Assembly (NCBI GenBank): GCA_034168985.1
Contig: JAXFJE010000029.1
Location: 1 to 30,635, forward strand
Direction of reading: 5' to 3'
Length of the DNA stretch: 30,635 nt
DNA from: JALEVB01 sp022768265
Lineage (GTDB): Bacteria; Bacillota_I; Bacilli_A; Erysipelotrichales; Erysipelotrichaceae
This document shows positions 8,205 to 16,101 of this stretch, piece by piece. Every line of letters begins with the position of its first letter. Positions within the stretch are counted from its first letter, which is position 1. Under the pieces are notes generated by a model that was not told the DNA's origin, did not search any database, and worked only from the letters and a program-made list of their open reading frames with translations. The position numbers were made by a program, and so were the translations under genes.

Positions 8205-8500
8205 TTTCTATTATTAAAGTTGCCAAACCTAATACTAGAAAGAAGGTATTAACCATAGATAATTATATAACACAATTGCTTGATGTCATAGATGAAGATT
8301 CCTCTGTTATCGATATAAAGATCGATAATAATGTCAAATCTGTTACTATTACCAAGAACCTAAAACATGATCTTGTATGTCCTGTATGTGGTTCAAGACT
8401 TTATTCCAAAGGAAGATTTACCAAGCATCCTAAAAACTAGATTCTACAGGATAGCTACAATGATTGATAGATAATTAATAGGTTTGATATTATCTTTCAA
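8174..8500 (+). pseudogene. Truncated ISL3-family transposase (N-terminal stub)
   Basis: The reading I-D-N-Y-I-T-Q-L-L-D-V from about 8258 followed by the zinc-finger pattern C-P-V-C-G-S-R-L-Y-S-K-G-R-F-T-K-H-P is characteristic of the N-terminus of ISL3-type transposases. A TAG at 8438-8440 breaks the frame. The family-like continuation I-L-Q-D-S-Y can be read just after it, and then similarity ends. The expected start just before D-N-Y reads ATA, so the normal start codon seems to be lost. The ATG at 8174 lies inside a hairpin and is unlikely to be used. It is a dead remnant of the first fifth of the gene. Confidence 0.7.
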
Positions 8501-8506
8501 CATTAA

Positions 8507-8554
8507 AAAAAGCTTATGTTATTAGTTGGATTTCAACTATGTCAGAAGCTTTTT
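8507..8554 (+). terminator. Long terminator-like hairpin
   Basis: AAAAAGCTT at 8507-8515 pairs perfectly with AAGCTTTTT at 8546-8554, and an inner TAGTTG/CAACTA pair lies within the loop. Both strands end in T runs, so it could stop transcription either way. That would also separate the accessory region from the leftward fhs operon. Confidence 0.5.
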
Positions 8555-8563
8555 CTATTTTGT

Positions 8564-8626
8564 TTGTCCCCTGAAGTCAACCCCTGTTGTTTTCGGAAAA
8601 TTTATTGTCCCCCGTTTTTGACCCCT
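8564..8626. repeat. Two imperfect direct repeats, likely IS-end remnant
   Basis: TTGTCCCC followed by about ten variable bases and then ACCCCT occurs at 8564-8585 and again at 8605-8626, a 41-bp period. Paired repeats of this kind are common at the ends of insertion sequences. No transposase matching them is present, so they probably mark the footprint of a lost element between the ISL3 stub and fhs. Confidence 0.4.
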
Positions 8627-8669
8627 AAAGAATTTGGTTACCCAAATAATACACGAAATATTTTAATTA

Positions 8670-10328
8670 TTAGAATATTCCGTATGATACTCCATCTTCA
8701 TCAACGCCCATATCATATGCTGCTGGATGTTTAGGTAATCCTGGCATGGTCATGATAGCGCCTAAATAAACGACGATGAAACCAGCACCAGCACTAACGT
8801 TTAGATCTCGTACATGAATCGTAAAATCTTTTGGACAACCTACGATCTTAGCATCATCTGTTAATGAATTAGGTGTTTTGGCCATGCATATTGGTAAATT
8901 AACAAATCCTAGCTCATTAAAACGTTTGATTTTAGCTTGTGCTTCCTCACTATATTCAACATCCTTAGCACCATACATTTTTTGCGCTATAGTTAAAACT
9001 TTATTTTCGATACTATCATTTTCATCATATAAGAACTTAAAGTTATTTTCTACTTCACATAGATTCATAACAGTCTTAGCTAATGATAATGTACCTTTTG
9101 AACCATTGGCCCAACCATCAGCTTCTTCAACTGGATGACCATTATCTTTACACCAATTTAACAAAGCATCAACTTCTGCTACGGTGTCTTTAGCAAATTT
9201 ATTTATCGCAACAACATAAGGCAAATTAAATTGCTTGATTGAATCAATATGCTTAGCAAGATTATCTACACCTTTTAATAAAGCTTCTACATTTTCTTCA
9301 CCTAATTTATCAGCTTCTACTCCTCCATGCATCTTTAAAGCACGAACAGTAGCAACGATAACAACACAATTTGGATGTAAACCAGCTTTTCGGCATTTGA
9401 TATCTAAGAACTTTTCAGCTCCTAGGTCTGCACCAAATCCAGATTCAGTAACTACATAATCAGCTAATTTAAGGGCTGTTTGGGTTGCAACGATCGAATT
9501 ACAACCATGGGCGATATTCGCAAAAGGTCCACCATGGATAAATACTGGTGTTTTTTCTAGGGTTTGTACCAAGTTAGGTTTAATAGCTTCTTTCATGATA
9601 ACGCTAAGTGCACCTGTGATATTTAGATCTTTGATCGTAACAGGTTGATCATCATAAGTATAAGCTACGATACATTTTCCTACTTTTTCTTCAAAGTCTT
9701 TTAGATCTTTGCTTAAACATAAGATTGCCATGATTTCAGTAGCAACCGTAATAACAAAGCCATCTTTTCTTTCGATACCATTTGTTTTCTTATCCTGAGC
9801 GATCGTAATGCTTCTTAAAGTACGATCATTCATATCTAAACAACGTTTCCAAACTACTTTAGTTGGATCGATATTTAACGGATTATCTTGATAGATACTA
9901 TTGTCTAAGATTGCTGAAACTAAATTATTTGCCGTAGTTATTGCGTGCATATCCCCAGTAAAGTGCAAATTGATTTCTTCCATTGGCACCACTTGAGAAT
10001 ATCCTCCACCGGTTGCTCCACCTTTTAAACCAAAAACAGGTCCTAAAGATGGTTCTCTTAAACAACCCATTACTTTTTGGTCTAATGCAGCTAAACCATC
10101 GATCAACCCAACCGTTGTCGTTGATTTACCTTCACCGGCTTTAGTTGGATTGATAGCGGTTACTAAAATTAATTTACCATCTTTCTTGGTATGATCAACT
10201 TTTGCAATATCTACTTTTGCCTTATATTTACCATACATTTCTAATGCTTCATCGATATTGATTTTGTGAGCAATTTTATCAATTGTTTCCATTTTATTAG
10301 CTTGAGCAATTCTTAGATCGTTATTCAT
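8670..10328 (-). CDS. fhs: Formate-tetrahydrofolate ligase
   Basis: This enzyme joins formate to tetrahydrofolate using ATP, making 10-formyl-THF for purine synthesis and initiator tRNA formylation. The 552 residues match the family length of about 555. The nucleotide loop P-T-K-A-G-E-G-K-S-T-T-T (61-72) is clear, as are the conserved stretches G-A-T-G-G-G-Y-S-Q-V and T-E-S-G-F-G-A-D-L-G-A-E-K-F. The C-terminus is complete (P-G-L-P-K-H-P-A-A). It starts 10 nt after recR behind AAGGAGA and is the last gene of the leftward dnaX-ybaB-recR-fhs set. No convincing terminator is seen just after its stop. Confidence 0.97.
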   Translation of the reverse strand: MNNDLRIAQANKMETIDKIAHKINIDEALEMYGKYKAKVDIAKVDHTKKDGKLILVTAINPTKAGEGKSTTTVGLIDGLAALDQKVMGCLREPSLGPVFGLKGGATGGGYSQVVPMEEINLHFTGDMHAITTANNLVSAILDNSIYQDNPLNIDPTKVVWKRCLDMNDRTLRSITIAQDKKTNGIERKDGFVITVATEIMAILCLSKDLKDFEEKVGKCIVAYTYDDQPVTIKDLNITGALSVIMKEAIKPNLVQTLEKTPVFIHGGPFANIAHGCNSIVATQTALKLADYVVTESGFGADLGAEKFLDIKCRKAGLHPNCVVIVATVRALKMHGGVEADKLGEENVEALLKGVDNLAKHIDSIKQFNLPYVVAINKFAKDTVAEVDALLNWCKDNGHPVEEADGWANGSKGTLSLAKTVMNLCEVENNFKFLYDENDSIENKVLTIAQKMYGAKDVEYSEEAQAKIKRFNELGFVNLPICMAKTPNSLTDDAKIVGCPKDFTIHVRDLNVSAGAGFIVVYLGAIMTMPGLPKHPAAYDMGVDEDGVSYGIF

Positions 10329-10338
10329 AATGGTCTCC

Positions 10339-10926
10339 TTACATTTGTTTTCTATTTTCCATTGCTTTGATCAAAGATAGTTCATCGACATAATCGACAT
10401 GACTTCCCATTTGAAGTCCATGGGCTATCCTTGTAACCAAAACATCTTTATCTTTTAAAACATTGCTTAAATACATTGCGGTTGTTTCCCCTTCTAAAGT
10501 AGGGCTAGTTGCAATGATAACTTCTTTTACACCATCAATTCTTTCAAGTAAACTATCGATATTTAAATCTTGAGGCATAATACCTTTAACGCTTGATATC
10601 AAACCATTTAATACATGATATTGTCCATGATATTCATTGGTTTTTTCCATGGCAATGACATCCTTAAACGATTGTACGACACAAATAACATCTTTGTTGC
10701 GACTATCATCTTTACATATATCACATATATCGTCTTCAGTATAGTTACCACATATTTTACAAGGCTTGATATTACTTTTTGCATCGATCAATGCTTGAGC
10801 GAACATTTGAATTTCTTCATCACTTTTTTCAAGCATCAACATCGCATAGCGTTGGGCACTTTTCGTACCAACCCCTGGTAACATCTTAAATGATTCTATC
10901 AAGTTTTCTAAGCTTTTAGGATACAT
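10339..10926 (-). CDS. recR: Recombination mediator protein RecR
   Basis: Acts with RecF and RecO in loading RecA at single-strand gaps. The 195 residues contain the helix-hairpin-helix L-P-G-V-G-T-K-S-A-Q-R (16-26), the four-cysteine zinc site C56-x2-C59...C68-x2-C71, the Toprim domain with E-G-E-T-T-A-M-Y-L, and the C-terminal G-x-x-x-x-D-Y-V-D-x-x-T/S-like end. The start ATG shares one base with the ybaB stop (TAATG), a typical coupled pair. Confidence 0.96.
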   Translation of the reverse strand: MYPKSLENLIESFKMLPGVGTKSAQRYAMLMLEKSDEEIQMFAQALIDAKSNIKPCKICGNYTEDDICDICKDDSRNKDVICVVQSFKDVIAMEKTNEYHGQYHVLNGLISSVKGIMPQDLNIDSLLERIDGVKEVIIATSPTLEGETTAMYLSNVLKDKDVLVTRIAHGLQMGSHVDYVDELSLIKAMENRKQM

Positions 10927-11228
10927 TAAAATACTCCAGGAATACTTACTCCTGCGGTTACTGATCCCATTTTATCTTCACGATCTTTATTAGCTTTAGC
11001 GTTAGCTTCATTAAATGCTAATAAGATCATATCTTGCAACATTTCTTTATTTTCTGCCGTTAAAACATCTTCTTCGATCTCAACGCTTAAAACTTCATGT
11101 TTACCATTGATCTTTACAGCTACTGGGCCATTTTTGCCTTCGTATTCTGATTCATTTAATTCTTTTTCTACTTTTGTAACTTTTGATTGCATTTTTTGTG
11201 CTTCTTTTAATAATCTTTGTAAATCCAT
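10926..11228 (-). CDS. ybaB: YbaB/EbfC nucleoid-associated protein
   Basis: Small dimeric DNA-binding protein, 100 residues. It opens with the long helix M-x-x-L-L-K-E-A-Q-K-M-Q and carries the family hallmark V-x-I-x-G-x-x-E-V-L-S-V. The C-terminal A-x-x-K-A-N-K-D-x-x-x-K-M is followed by a glycine-proline tail. It sits 5 nt after dnaX and is joined to recR, the standard arrangement, which links it to DNA repair or nucleoid structure. The molecular role is not settled for the family. Confidence 0.94.
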   Translation of the reverse strand: MDLQRLLKEAQKMQSKVTKVEKELNESEYEGKNGPVAVKINGKHEVLSVEIEEDVLTAENKEMLQDMILLAFNEANAKANKDREDKMGSVTAGVSIPGVF

Positions 11229-11233
11229 TTTTA

Positions 11234-12916
11234 TTACTCCTTCACTATATCTATCATATCACCAAATAGGTTCACTAATTTTTCTTCGTTAGTTTCTTCG
11301 TGTTTTGCTTGGGCAAGATCATAGAATTCTACGATCGAGCTTGGCGGCAAAGTTTTTTCTTTGCTTCTTTGTTTAAACACTTCGACTAGATGTACAAATT
11401 TTTCATTGCTTAATGCATATATCATCTTATTGATATTCAATTTAGTATAAATAAAGTTATATAATTCTTTATTCATCTTCTCATCATTAAGCATATTAGC
11501 GATTGCATCCATTTTTACACCTAAAATGATACAATCCTCACCACTTGCACAGATCTTGCTATCCATTAAAGGGCGAATATAACGAAGATTTTCCAAATCA
11601 TCCATCATTTGGGACAACTTTGCAAAACTTTGCATATCATTGTTCTTATTTACTTTATCACATTTTACCAATAGACCCAACAAGAATTCTTCATCATATT
11701 CTTTTACGGATAAATCGATCTTACTTTCAACTGGTTCATTTTTCACTTCATTTTGCACTAGCGGTGGTTGGATATCAACTTGGATCGTCGCTTTTGGTAA
11801 TTCTTTTTTTATAACCTTTGTTTCTACAAGTGTTTCTTCATTGAAAACTTCCATCATCTTTAAACATGCAACTTCAAAATATTTGCTGGCATGATTAGTA
11901 TTGCGATAGGCATTTGAACTTTCCATCAGGATATCGATCATTTTCAATGCATGTCTGCTGGCTATTACCTTTGTAAGGCTTAAAACTTGATCAGCAGTTA
12001 GATTGCTTAATAATTTTGCATCTTGACTATAAGTATATACGACGCTTTCTTTTAAGATATCGATCAAACTATTGGTCAAACGACCTATATCGATACCCTT
12101 AGCATCCATTTCTTCGATACTGATAATTAGATCTTTAGCTTTTTTTTCAACAATATCTAATAAGATCTTTATTTTTTGATCAATTGTCGTTAAACCATAT
12201 ACTTCATTGATATCATCTACCGTGATCATTTCGTGATTATATGCGACAAATTGATCCAGCATGCTAAGTGAATCTCTTACACCACCATCAGCTAGCTTAG
12301 CTATCATATGCAAACTTTCTGGTGTTGCATTGATTCCTTCTTTTTCACACACATAGCTTAAACGCTTTGCTAGATCATCTTCACTGACTTTTTCAAAATT
12401 ATATCTTTGACATCGTGAAATGATCGTTGGCAAGACTTTTTGAGGTTCTGTCGTTGCTAAGATAAAGATAACGTGTGCTGGTGGTTCTTCTAACGTCTTT
12501 AATAAAGCGTTGAAGGCTCCTTGTGATAACATATGCACTTCGTCAATGATATATACTTTATATTTTCCTTCCATCGGTGCATATTTAACTTTATCGATCA
12601 GATTTCTTATTTCATCTACCCCATTATTACTAGCAGCATCGATTTCAAAAATATCTTGATGTTGATTTTCATTTGCGTCGATGCAGCTTCTACAGTTTTC
12701 ACACGGTGCTTGATCGCTATTTTCACAGTTTATCGTTTTAGCTAATATTTTTGCGATACTTGTCTTTCCTGTCCCTCGTGGGCCACAAAACAAGTAGGCA
12801 TGAGCTAACTTATTTTCTTTTACCGCATTTTGTAATGTTTTTACGATATGTTGCTGACCTACGACATCATCAAATGTGCGTGGTCGATAGGTTCGATATA
12901 AAGCTTTATAGCCCAT
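11234..12916 (-). CDS. dnaX: DNA polymerase III gamma/tau subunit
   Basis: Clamp-loader ATPase that loads the beta clamp and holds the polymerase together, 560 residues. Walker A is G45-P-R-G-T-G-K-T52, the zinc module has C64, C72, C75 and C78, and Walker B is I-I-D125-E126-V-H. The sensor region T-T-E-P-Q-K-V-L-P-T-I-I-S-R-C follows. Residues after about 370 form the variable tau tail. An A8 run on the coding strand (12140-12147) lies too early for the usual gamma frameshift site, so I do not claim one. The gene begins a four-gene operon; a TATAAT lies near 12944-12949 but without a good -35. Confidence 0.97.
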   Translation of the reverse strand: MGYKALYRTYRPRTFDDVVGQQHIVKTLQNAVKENKLAHAYLFCGPRGTGKTSIAKILAKTINCENSDQAPCENCRSCIDANENQHQDIFEIDAASNNGVDEIRNLIDKVKYAPMEGKYKVYIIDEVHMLSQGAFNALLKTLEEPPAHVIFILATTEPQKVLPTIISRCQRYNFEKVSEDDLAKRLSYVCEKEGINATPESLHMIAKLADGGVRDSLSMLDQFVAYNHEMITVDDINEVYGLTTIDQKIKILLDIVEKKAKDLIISIEEMDAKGIDIGRLTNSLIDILKESVVYTYSQDAKLLSNLTADQVLSLTKVIASRHALKMIDILMESSNAYRNTNHASKYFEVACLKMMEVFNEETLVETKVIKKELPKATIQVDIQPPLVQNEVKNEPVESKIDLSVKEYDEEFLLGLLVKCDKVNKNNDMQSFAKLSQMMDDLENLRYIRPLMDSKICASGEDCIILGVKMDAIANMLNDEKMNKELYNFIYTKLNINKMIYALSNEKFVHLVEVFKQRSKEKTLPPSSIVEFYDLAQAKHEETNEEKLVNLFGDMIDIVKE

Positions 12917-12951
12917 TGCTTCTCCACCTTTCGTACTGTATTATTATAACA

Positions 12952-12975
12952 AAAAAATAGCTGTATCAGCTATTT
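12952..12975 (-). terminator. Terminator of tadA
   Basis: AAATAGCTG and CAGCTATTT form a 9-bp perfect stem at 12955-12975, with the tadA stop codon TGA in the loop, followed on the minus strand by a T run. It ends the tadA message just upstream of the dnaX promoter. Confidence 0.75.
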
Positions 12976-13421
12976 TTATTTCGTTTTGCCTTAAAAAATT
13001 GTTTCAGCAACATACTGCTTTCTTCTTTCATCATTCCTTCATATACCAAAGGATAATGATTTAATTTTGGAATATCTGTTATTCTGATTGAACTAATTGC
13101 AGCCCCACTTTTGGGATCGGTAGTAGCAAAGTATACATTCTTGATGCGAGCTTGAATGATAGCGCCCATGCACATCATACATGGTTCTAATGTAACATAT
13201 AAATCGCAATCGTTTAAATATTTCTCAGCTACTTGCTCACACGCTTGCTTGATTGCAAGGATCTCGGCATGCGCTAGACTTAATTTGAATTGTTCCTTAC
13301 GATTATGGGCTTTTGCTAAGATAACATCATTTTTTACGATAACACAGCCAATTGGCACTTCATCTTCTATAAAAGCTTGTTTTGCTTCTTCAAAAGCAAT
13401 TTTCATATATTTTTCATTCAT
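12966..13421 (-). CDS. tadA: tRNA-specific adenosine deaminase
   Basis: Converts adenosine 34 of tRNA-Arg(ACG) to inosine. At 151 residues it has the cytidine-deaminase fold zinc site H51-A-E53 with the catalytic glutamate, and P-C81-M-M-C84. The N-terminal D-E-V-P-I-G-C-V-I-V is typical of TadA. It starts a few bases after the end of the SRP RNA gene and ends inside its own terminator hairpin. Confidence 0.96.
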   Translation of the reverse strand: MNEKYMKIAFEEAKQAFIEDEVPIGCVIVKNDVILAKAHNRKEQFKLSLAHAEILAIKQACEQVAEKYLNDCDLYVTLEPCMMCMGAIIQARIKNVYFATTDPKSGAAISSIRITDIPKLNHYPLVYEGMMKEESSMLLKQFFKAKRNKNS

Positions 13422-13434
13422 ATCATATACCTAT

Positions 13435-13515
13435 AAAAAAAGGTACACACAGATAGAGGGTTGTGTGGCTGCTTCCTTCCGGACCTGACCAAGTTATATC
13501 CATATCTGTTGTACC
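13435..13515 (-). ncRNA. ffs: Signal recognition particle RNA, small bacterial type
   Basis: The minus strand carries the universally conserved SRP core GGTCAGGTCC-GGAAGG-AAGCAGCC, including the GGAA tetraloop and the asymmetric internal loop that binds Ffh. Ends GGTAC at 13511-13515 and GTACC at 13442-13446 pair to close a single hairpin, and a T7 run follows at 13435-13441. The RNA's own stem therefore serves as terminator. At about 75 nt it is the short 4.5S-like form without an Alu domain. Confidence 0.96.
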
Positions 13516-13522
13516 GTTTATT

Positions 13523-13550
13523 ATTATATCAAATATTTCTTTTCGCGCAA
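13523..13550 (-). promoter_or_regulatory. Promoter of the SRP RNA gene
   Basis: TTGCGC at 13545-13550 and TATAAT at 13523-13528 are separated by 16 nt, with the RNA start about 8 nt downstream. It lies between the parS site and the RNA gene. Confidence 0.6.
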
Positions 13551-13561
13551 CTATTTATTTT

Positions 13562-13577
13562 TGTTTCACGTGAAACA
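13562..13577. promoter_or_regulatory. parS: parS partition site, downstream of serS
   Basis: TGTTTCACGTGAAACA is a perfect 16-bp palindrome that matches the ParB/Spo0J binding consensus of Bacillota. It lies 4 bp after the serS stop and upstream of the SRP RNA promoter, about 15 kb from oriC, where parS sites are expected. The parA and parB genes are not in the window. Confidence 0.9.
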
Positions 13578-13581
13578 TTTT

Positions 13582-14871
13582 TTATTTCTTTTTAGGTATT
13601 AATTTTTCTTTACCGCCCATATAAGGTCTTAATACCTCTGGAACAGTAATACTACCATCTTCGTTATAGTTATTTTCAATCAACGCAATCAAACCACGTG
13701 GAGAAGCAACAACTGTGTTATTTAAAGTATGTAAGTAATAGTTACCTTTTTCACCTTTGACACGTATACCTAGTCTCCTAGCTTGCGCATCCCCTAAGTT
13801 TGAGCATGAACATACTTCAAAGTATTTTTGTTGACGAGGGCTCCAAGCTTCGATATCACAAGATTTGATCTTTAAATCAGCAAGATCACCTGAACAACAA
13901 TCTAATTGACGTACAGGAATATTCATGTTGCAGAAGATCTCAACTGAATATCTCCACATTTTTTCATACCAATCCATTGATTCTTCTGGTTCACATAGTA
14001 CGATCATTTCTTGTTTTTCAAATTGGTGAACACGGTATAATCCTCTTTCTTCCAAACCGTGAGATCCACCTTCTTTTCTAAAGCATGGTGAATATGATGT
14101 CATAGCTACTGGCAATTCTTCTTTCTTCATGATTTGATCTTTAAATTTACCGATCATTGAATGTTCACTAGTTCCGATCAAGTATAGATCTTCACCTTCG
14201 ATCTTATACATCATCGCTTCCATTTCAGGGAATGACATTACACCTGTTACAACATTTGCATGGATCATGAACGGTGGAATAGCATAAGTAAAGCCTTTAT
14301 CGATCATATAATCACGACCATAAGCTAGCATTGCTTCATGCAAACGTGCAATATCTCCTAACAAATAATAAAAACCTTGACCGCTTGTTCTACCTGCAGC
14401 ATCTTTATCCATACCATTTAGTGAATCGATGATGTCAGCATGGTAAGGAATATCATAGCTAGGAACCTTGGGTTCACCATAGCGTTGTACTTCCACATTT
14501 TCGCTATCATCCTTACCAATAGGTACTGATTCATGGATGATGTTAGGAATGTTCATCATTCTTGATTTGATTTCTTCTTGTAAGTGGTTTTCTGCTTCTT
14601 CAAGTGATGTTAATTCTGCAGCCATTTCTGCAACTTTTTTCTTTGCTTCTTCTGCTTCAGCTAACATCTTTTTACCCATATACATACCGATTTCTTTTGA
14701 AATCTTATTTCTTTGGGAACGAAGTTCATCACCTCTTGCTTTTGATGCACGGAATTTTAGGTCTAATTCGATAACTTCATCAACTAAATGAAGTTTTTCA
14801 TCTTGAAACTTCTTTTTGATGTTTTCTTTTACTAATTCGGGATTTTCTCTTACTAATTTGATGTCTAACAT
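13582..14871 (-). CDS. serS: Seryl-tRNA synthetase
   Basis: Class II synthetase charging tRNA-Ser, 429 residues, the normal length. An N-terminal antiparallel coiled-coil arm (about 30-105, rich in K, E and A) contacts the long variable arm of tRNA-Ser. Motif 2 is F-R-K-E-G-G-S-H-G-L-E-E-R-G-L-Y-R-V-H-Q-F, and motif 3 is seen as S-P-R-G-L-I-A-L-I-E-N-N. The serine-binding T-S-E-H precedes motif 2. The ATG follows AAAGGAGG. Expression is controlled by the T-box upstream. Confidence 0.98.
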   Translation of the reverse strand: MLDIKLVRENPELVKENIKKKFQDEKLHLVDEVIELDLKFRASKARGDELRSQRNKISKEIGMYMGKKMLAEAEEAKKKVAEMAAELTSLEEAENHLQEEIKSRMMNIPNIIHESVPIGKDDSENVEVQRYGEPKVPSYDIPYHADIIDSLNGMDKDAAGRTSGQGFYYLLGDIARLHEAMLAYGRDYMIDKGFTYAIPPFMIHANVVTGVMSFPEMEAMMYKIEGEDLYLIGTSEHSMIGKFKDQIMKKEELPVAMTSYSPCFRKEGGSHGLEERGLYRVHQFEKQEMIVLCEPEESMDWYEKMWRYSVEIFCNMNIPVRQLDCCSGDLADLKIKSCDIEAWSPRQQKYFEVCSCSNLGDAQARRLGIRVKGEKGNYYLHTLNNTVVASPRGLIALIENNYNEDGSITVPEVLRPYMGGKEKLIPKKK

Positions 14872-14888
14872 ATTTGCCTCCTTTAAAT

Positions 14889-15107
14889 AAAAAAAGAGAT
14901 ACCTCCCAAGGGACGATATCTCGTGTTGCCACCCTAATTGCTAAAATGTTTCACGTGAAACATTAAGCCACTCAAACAATAACGGCTGTTACCGGAAAGT
15001 TTTACTTTCGCTCCGAGGTAGATTTCTATCACTAACTTAATCGTTTGCACCAACCACGACTTCTCTAAAAAATATCATGATATACTTAGTCTCATCAACG
15101 CTTTACC
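14889..15107 (-). promoter_or_regulatory. T-box riboswitch controlling serS
   Basis: The leader has the T-box features in order on the minus strand. Stem I carries G-A-T-G-A-G near its base and the apical GGTTGGTGCAAACG. The probable specifier TCT (serine) lies at 15020-15022 in GAAA-TCT-ACC. CCGGTAACAGCC follows in the stem II region, a hairpin fills the stem III position, and the T-box core AGGGTGGCAACACG is at 14922-14935. The terminator has GAGATA/TATCTC arms at 14896-14922, with a T7 run at 14889-14895. Uncharged tRNA-Ser should favour the antiterminator and read-through into serS. The unusual point is that the stem III position is a perfect parS palindrome. The specifier call is a reading by eye. 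Confidence 0.92.
14947..14962. promoter_or_regulatory. parS: parS partition site inside the serS T-box leader
   Basis: TGTTTCACGTGAAACA, identical to the site at 13562-13577, here extended to a 20-bp perfect palindrome (14945-14964). In DNA it should bind ParB. In the transcribed leader it folds into a hairpin between the stem II region and the T-box core, where stem III normally sits. Confidence 0.9.
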
Positions 15108-15112
15108 TTGAT

Positions 15113-15141
15113 ATTAAACAATAAAGAAAATAGTTTGTCAA
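15113..15141 (-). promoter_or_regulatory. Promoter of the serS T-box transcript
   Basis: TTGACA at 15136-15141 and TTTAAT at 15113-15118 with 17-nt spacing, a near-consensus sigma-A promoter. Its -35 box overlaps the -35 box of the rightward promoter by five bases. Confidence 0.75.
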
Positions 15142-15163
15142 GGAATTATTAAAGTTATATAAT
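15135..15163 (+). promoter_or_regulatory. Promoter of the lipoprotein gene
   Basis: TTGTCA at 15135-15140 and TATAAT at 15158-15163 with 17-nt spacing. It is back to back with the serS promoter; the two polymerases could not bind at once. Confidence 0.75.
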
Positions 15164-15187
15164 TAAGCTGAAAAGAGATCGATATAT

Positions 15188-16069
15188 ATGAAAAAAATAA
15201 TACTTTTTATCTTAACCCTATTTCTATTAGTTGGCTGTAATGAAAAAAAAGAATATGATGCTTTTGGGCAAGAAGTTACCCCTGATCCAGTATCTGATAG
15301 TGAAAAAATGGTAATGATGATCAATGATTGCATTAAAGCATACAATGAAAATAAAATTAATGATCTAGAACTACAATACAGTACTACATTACCAGATCTG
15401 CCATTAGAATTAACTACCTTACCGGAATTAGTTAGTTACAACGAGTTAGAAGATAGTGAAATCATAGGTACAAACGCCGACTTTATCAAAATATACCACA
15501 TCGATGATAAATACAGCATCCAATTCCAACTATACGAACCCTTAAATAGTATCTGGTTAGATAGCAAATACACCTTTTTAGTCAATCCTGATCACATCAT
15601 CAAAAATGATCCAACTTTTGCAAAAGAGAAAAATATCTTAGATGAAATATTAACCAAACAAGAAATCGTCATCAATTTGTTATATGGATCAGGCATTACT
15701 CTATCAAACCCTCATCCTTCCAAAGAAAATTACTATGAAGTAGTAGAATATCAAAGTATTGATGAAATAAAAAGCTTGGCGGAAGATGTATTTACTCAAG
15801 AGTATCTAGTTAATTTATATGAGATTGCTTTTGAACAAGAAAACGCAATCTATTTAGAAGAAAATAGTAAATTATACGCTAGTGAAACAACTTCATCGAT
15901 CAATGCCAGGATACCTTATAATACCTCCTACATTGTAGCAACTTCTTATGAAGATAATAAATTATTAGTAGATATCACCGCTGGTTATGGTGATGATATC
16001 CTTCCTCAAATATATCGCATCATCTTAATTGATGAAGGTAAAGGATATCGCTTAAATAATAATTACTAA
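15188..16069 (+). CDS. Predicted lipoprotein of unknown function
   Basis: 293 residues, not recognised. The N-terminus is a lipoprotein signal: M-K-K, a hydrophobic run, then lipobox L-V-G-C with Cys17 as the lipid-modified residue. The mature protein is acidic and rich in E, D, N and Y, suiting the outer face of the membrane, with no motif I can name. The ribosome site is weak (GAGAT about 10 nt before the ATG), so the amount made may be low. It stands alone between the serS promoter and a strong bidirectional terminator. Codon use does not differ visibly from the neighbours. Confidence 0.85.
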   Translation: MKKIILFILTLFLLVGCNEKKEYDAFGQEVTPDPVSDSEKMVMMINDCIKAYNENKINDLELQYSTTLPDLPLELTTLPELVSYNELEDSEIIGTNADFIKIYHIDDKYSIQFQLYEPLNSIWLDSKYTFLVNPDHIIKNDPTFAKEKNILDEILTKQEIVINLLYGSGITLSNPHPSKENYYEVVEYQSIDEIKSLAEDVFTQEYLVNLYEIAFEQENAIYLEENSKLYASETTSSINARIPYNTSYIVATSYEDNKLLVDITAGYGDDILPQIYRIILIDEGKGYRLNNNY

Positions 16070-16101
16070 ACGTAAACACATGTTCATTTTTATTCTATAA
16101 A

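Noticed and set aside
12140..12147. A8 run in dnaX as a programmed frameshift site for a gamma subunit
   Set aside because: It lies near codon 258, before the end of the ATPase/collar part, not at the usual place around codon 430; no stimulating hairpin was identified.
13562..13590. Palindrome with following T run as the serS terminator
   Set aside because: The T run lies on the wrong strand for the leftward serS message, and the palindrome matches the parS consensus exactly.
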